Positions 63,790 to 64,000 of a DNA stretch of 64,000 bases are shown here, piece after piece (the stretch's first letter is position 1; every line of letters starts with the position of its first letter). The notes under the pieces were generated by a model. That model was not told where the DNA came from, ran no database searches, and saw nothing but the letters and a program-made list of their open reading frames with translations. The stretch is taken from the NCBI GenBank assembly GCA_947652115.1, contig OX393569.1, positions 18,082,650 to 18,146,649 of the forward strand. Reading direction: 5' to 3'. The position numbers and the translations under genes are program-made. The stretch comes from Blastomussa wellsi (lineage: Eukaryota; Cnidaria; Anthozoa; Scleractinia; Plerogyridae).

Positions 63790-63989
63790 NNNNNNNNNNN
63801 NNNNNNNNNNNNNNNNNNNNNNNNNNNNNNNNNNNNNNNNNNNNNNNNNNNNNNNNNNNNNNNNNNNNNNNNNNNNNNNNNNNNNNNNNNNNNNNNNNNN
63901 NNNNNNNNNNNNNNNNNNNNNNNNNNNNNNNNNNNNNNNNNNNNNNNNNNNNNNNNNNNNNNNNNNNNNNNNNNNNNNNNNNNNNNNNN
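63790..63989. other. assembly gap (200 N)
   Basis: Exactly 200 N are present, likely a scaffold-gap placeholder, directly beyond the nested fold-back elements. Confidence 0.98.
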
Positions 63990-64000
63990 AAGACAATTGC

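Noticed and set aside
63700..63996. A reading frame across the N gap
   Set aside because: Most of it is undefined sequence.

Overview
This is a metazoan nuclear genome window, not a prokaryotic one. Every multi-exon gene is cut by GT-AG introns, introns are small and very numerous, and the sequence between and inside genes is AT-rich and packed with short fold-back DNA elements, tRNA-derived SINEs, tetranucleotide tracts and minisatellites. Gene content (a 75-exon neurofibromin, a RhoBTB-type protein, a STAND/TPR protein) and the repeat style (Penelope-like ends with hammerhead-like motifs, TAGCCTG fold-backs) suggest an anthozoan cnidarian, probably a stony coral. That placement is inference. 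The window ends at a 200-N assembly gap.

Layout. 1-2726 (+): the last three coding exons of a RhoBTB-like gene, ending in a CAAX box. 3178-4815 (-): a complete two-exon nucleoside hydrolase. Its start lies about 460 bp head-to-head from 5276-10251 (+), a three-exon gene for a 910-aa protein with a mitochondrial-type N-terminus, a membrane segment, an NB-ARC-like NTPase core and C-terminal TPRs. 10252-11823: repeats only. 11824-12753 (-): a single-exon, 309-aa unknown protein with an MGSCNS N-terminus (predicted myristoylation plus palmitoylation). 13966-60914 (+): a complete neurofibromin (NF1) gene. I could join 75 exons in frame to 7,947 coding bases (2,648 aa), including the RasGAP domain with its arginine finger, the Sec14-PH module and the conserved C-terminus. 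60915-63789: NF1 3' flank with hairpins and nested fold-back elements.

The NF1 introns hold most of the unusual structure. A 23-bp minisatellite starts inside the 3' end of a RasGAP exon and repeats its splice donor about 21 times. A 26-unit, 51-bp satellite is open in several frames on both strands and seems to derive from a local hAT-like MITE family. There is an apparently intact tRNA-Leu(UAG) gene, a shortened copy of the same tRNA, a head-to-head pair of tRNA-like arms, an antisense exonuclease-1-like fragment, a Penelope-like fold-back with hammerhead-like cores, and a fold-back MITE with a TTA target duplication.

The genes do not form one pathway. NF1 is a Ras GTPase-activating protein, the RhoBTB-like protein is a probable Cullin-3 adaptor, the nucleoside hydrolase acts in nucleoside salvage, and the STAND/TPR protein is a candidate signalling or stress switch on mitochondria. 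No wholly new system is proven. The best candidates for novelty are the splice-donor minisatellite, the mitochondria-directed STAND/TPR protein and the myristoylated orphan protein.
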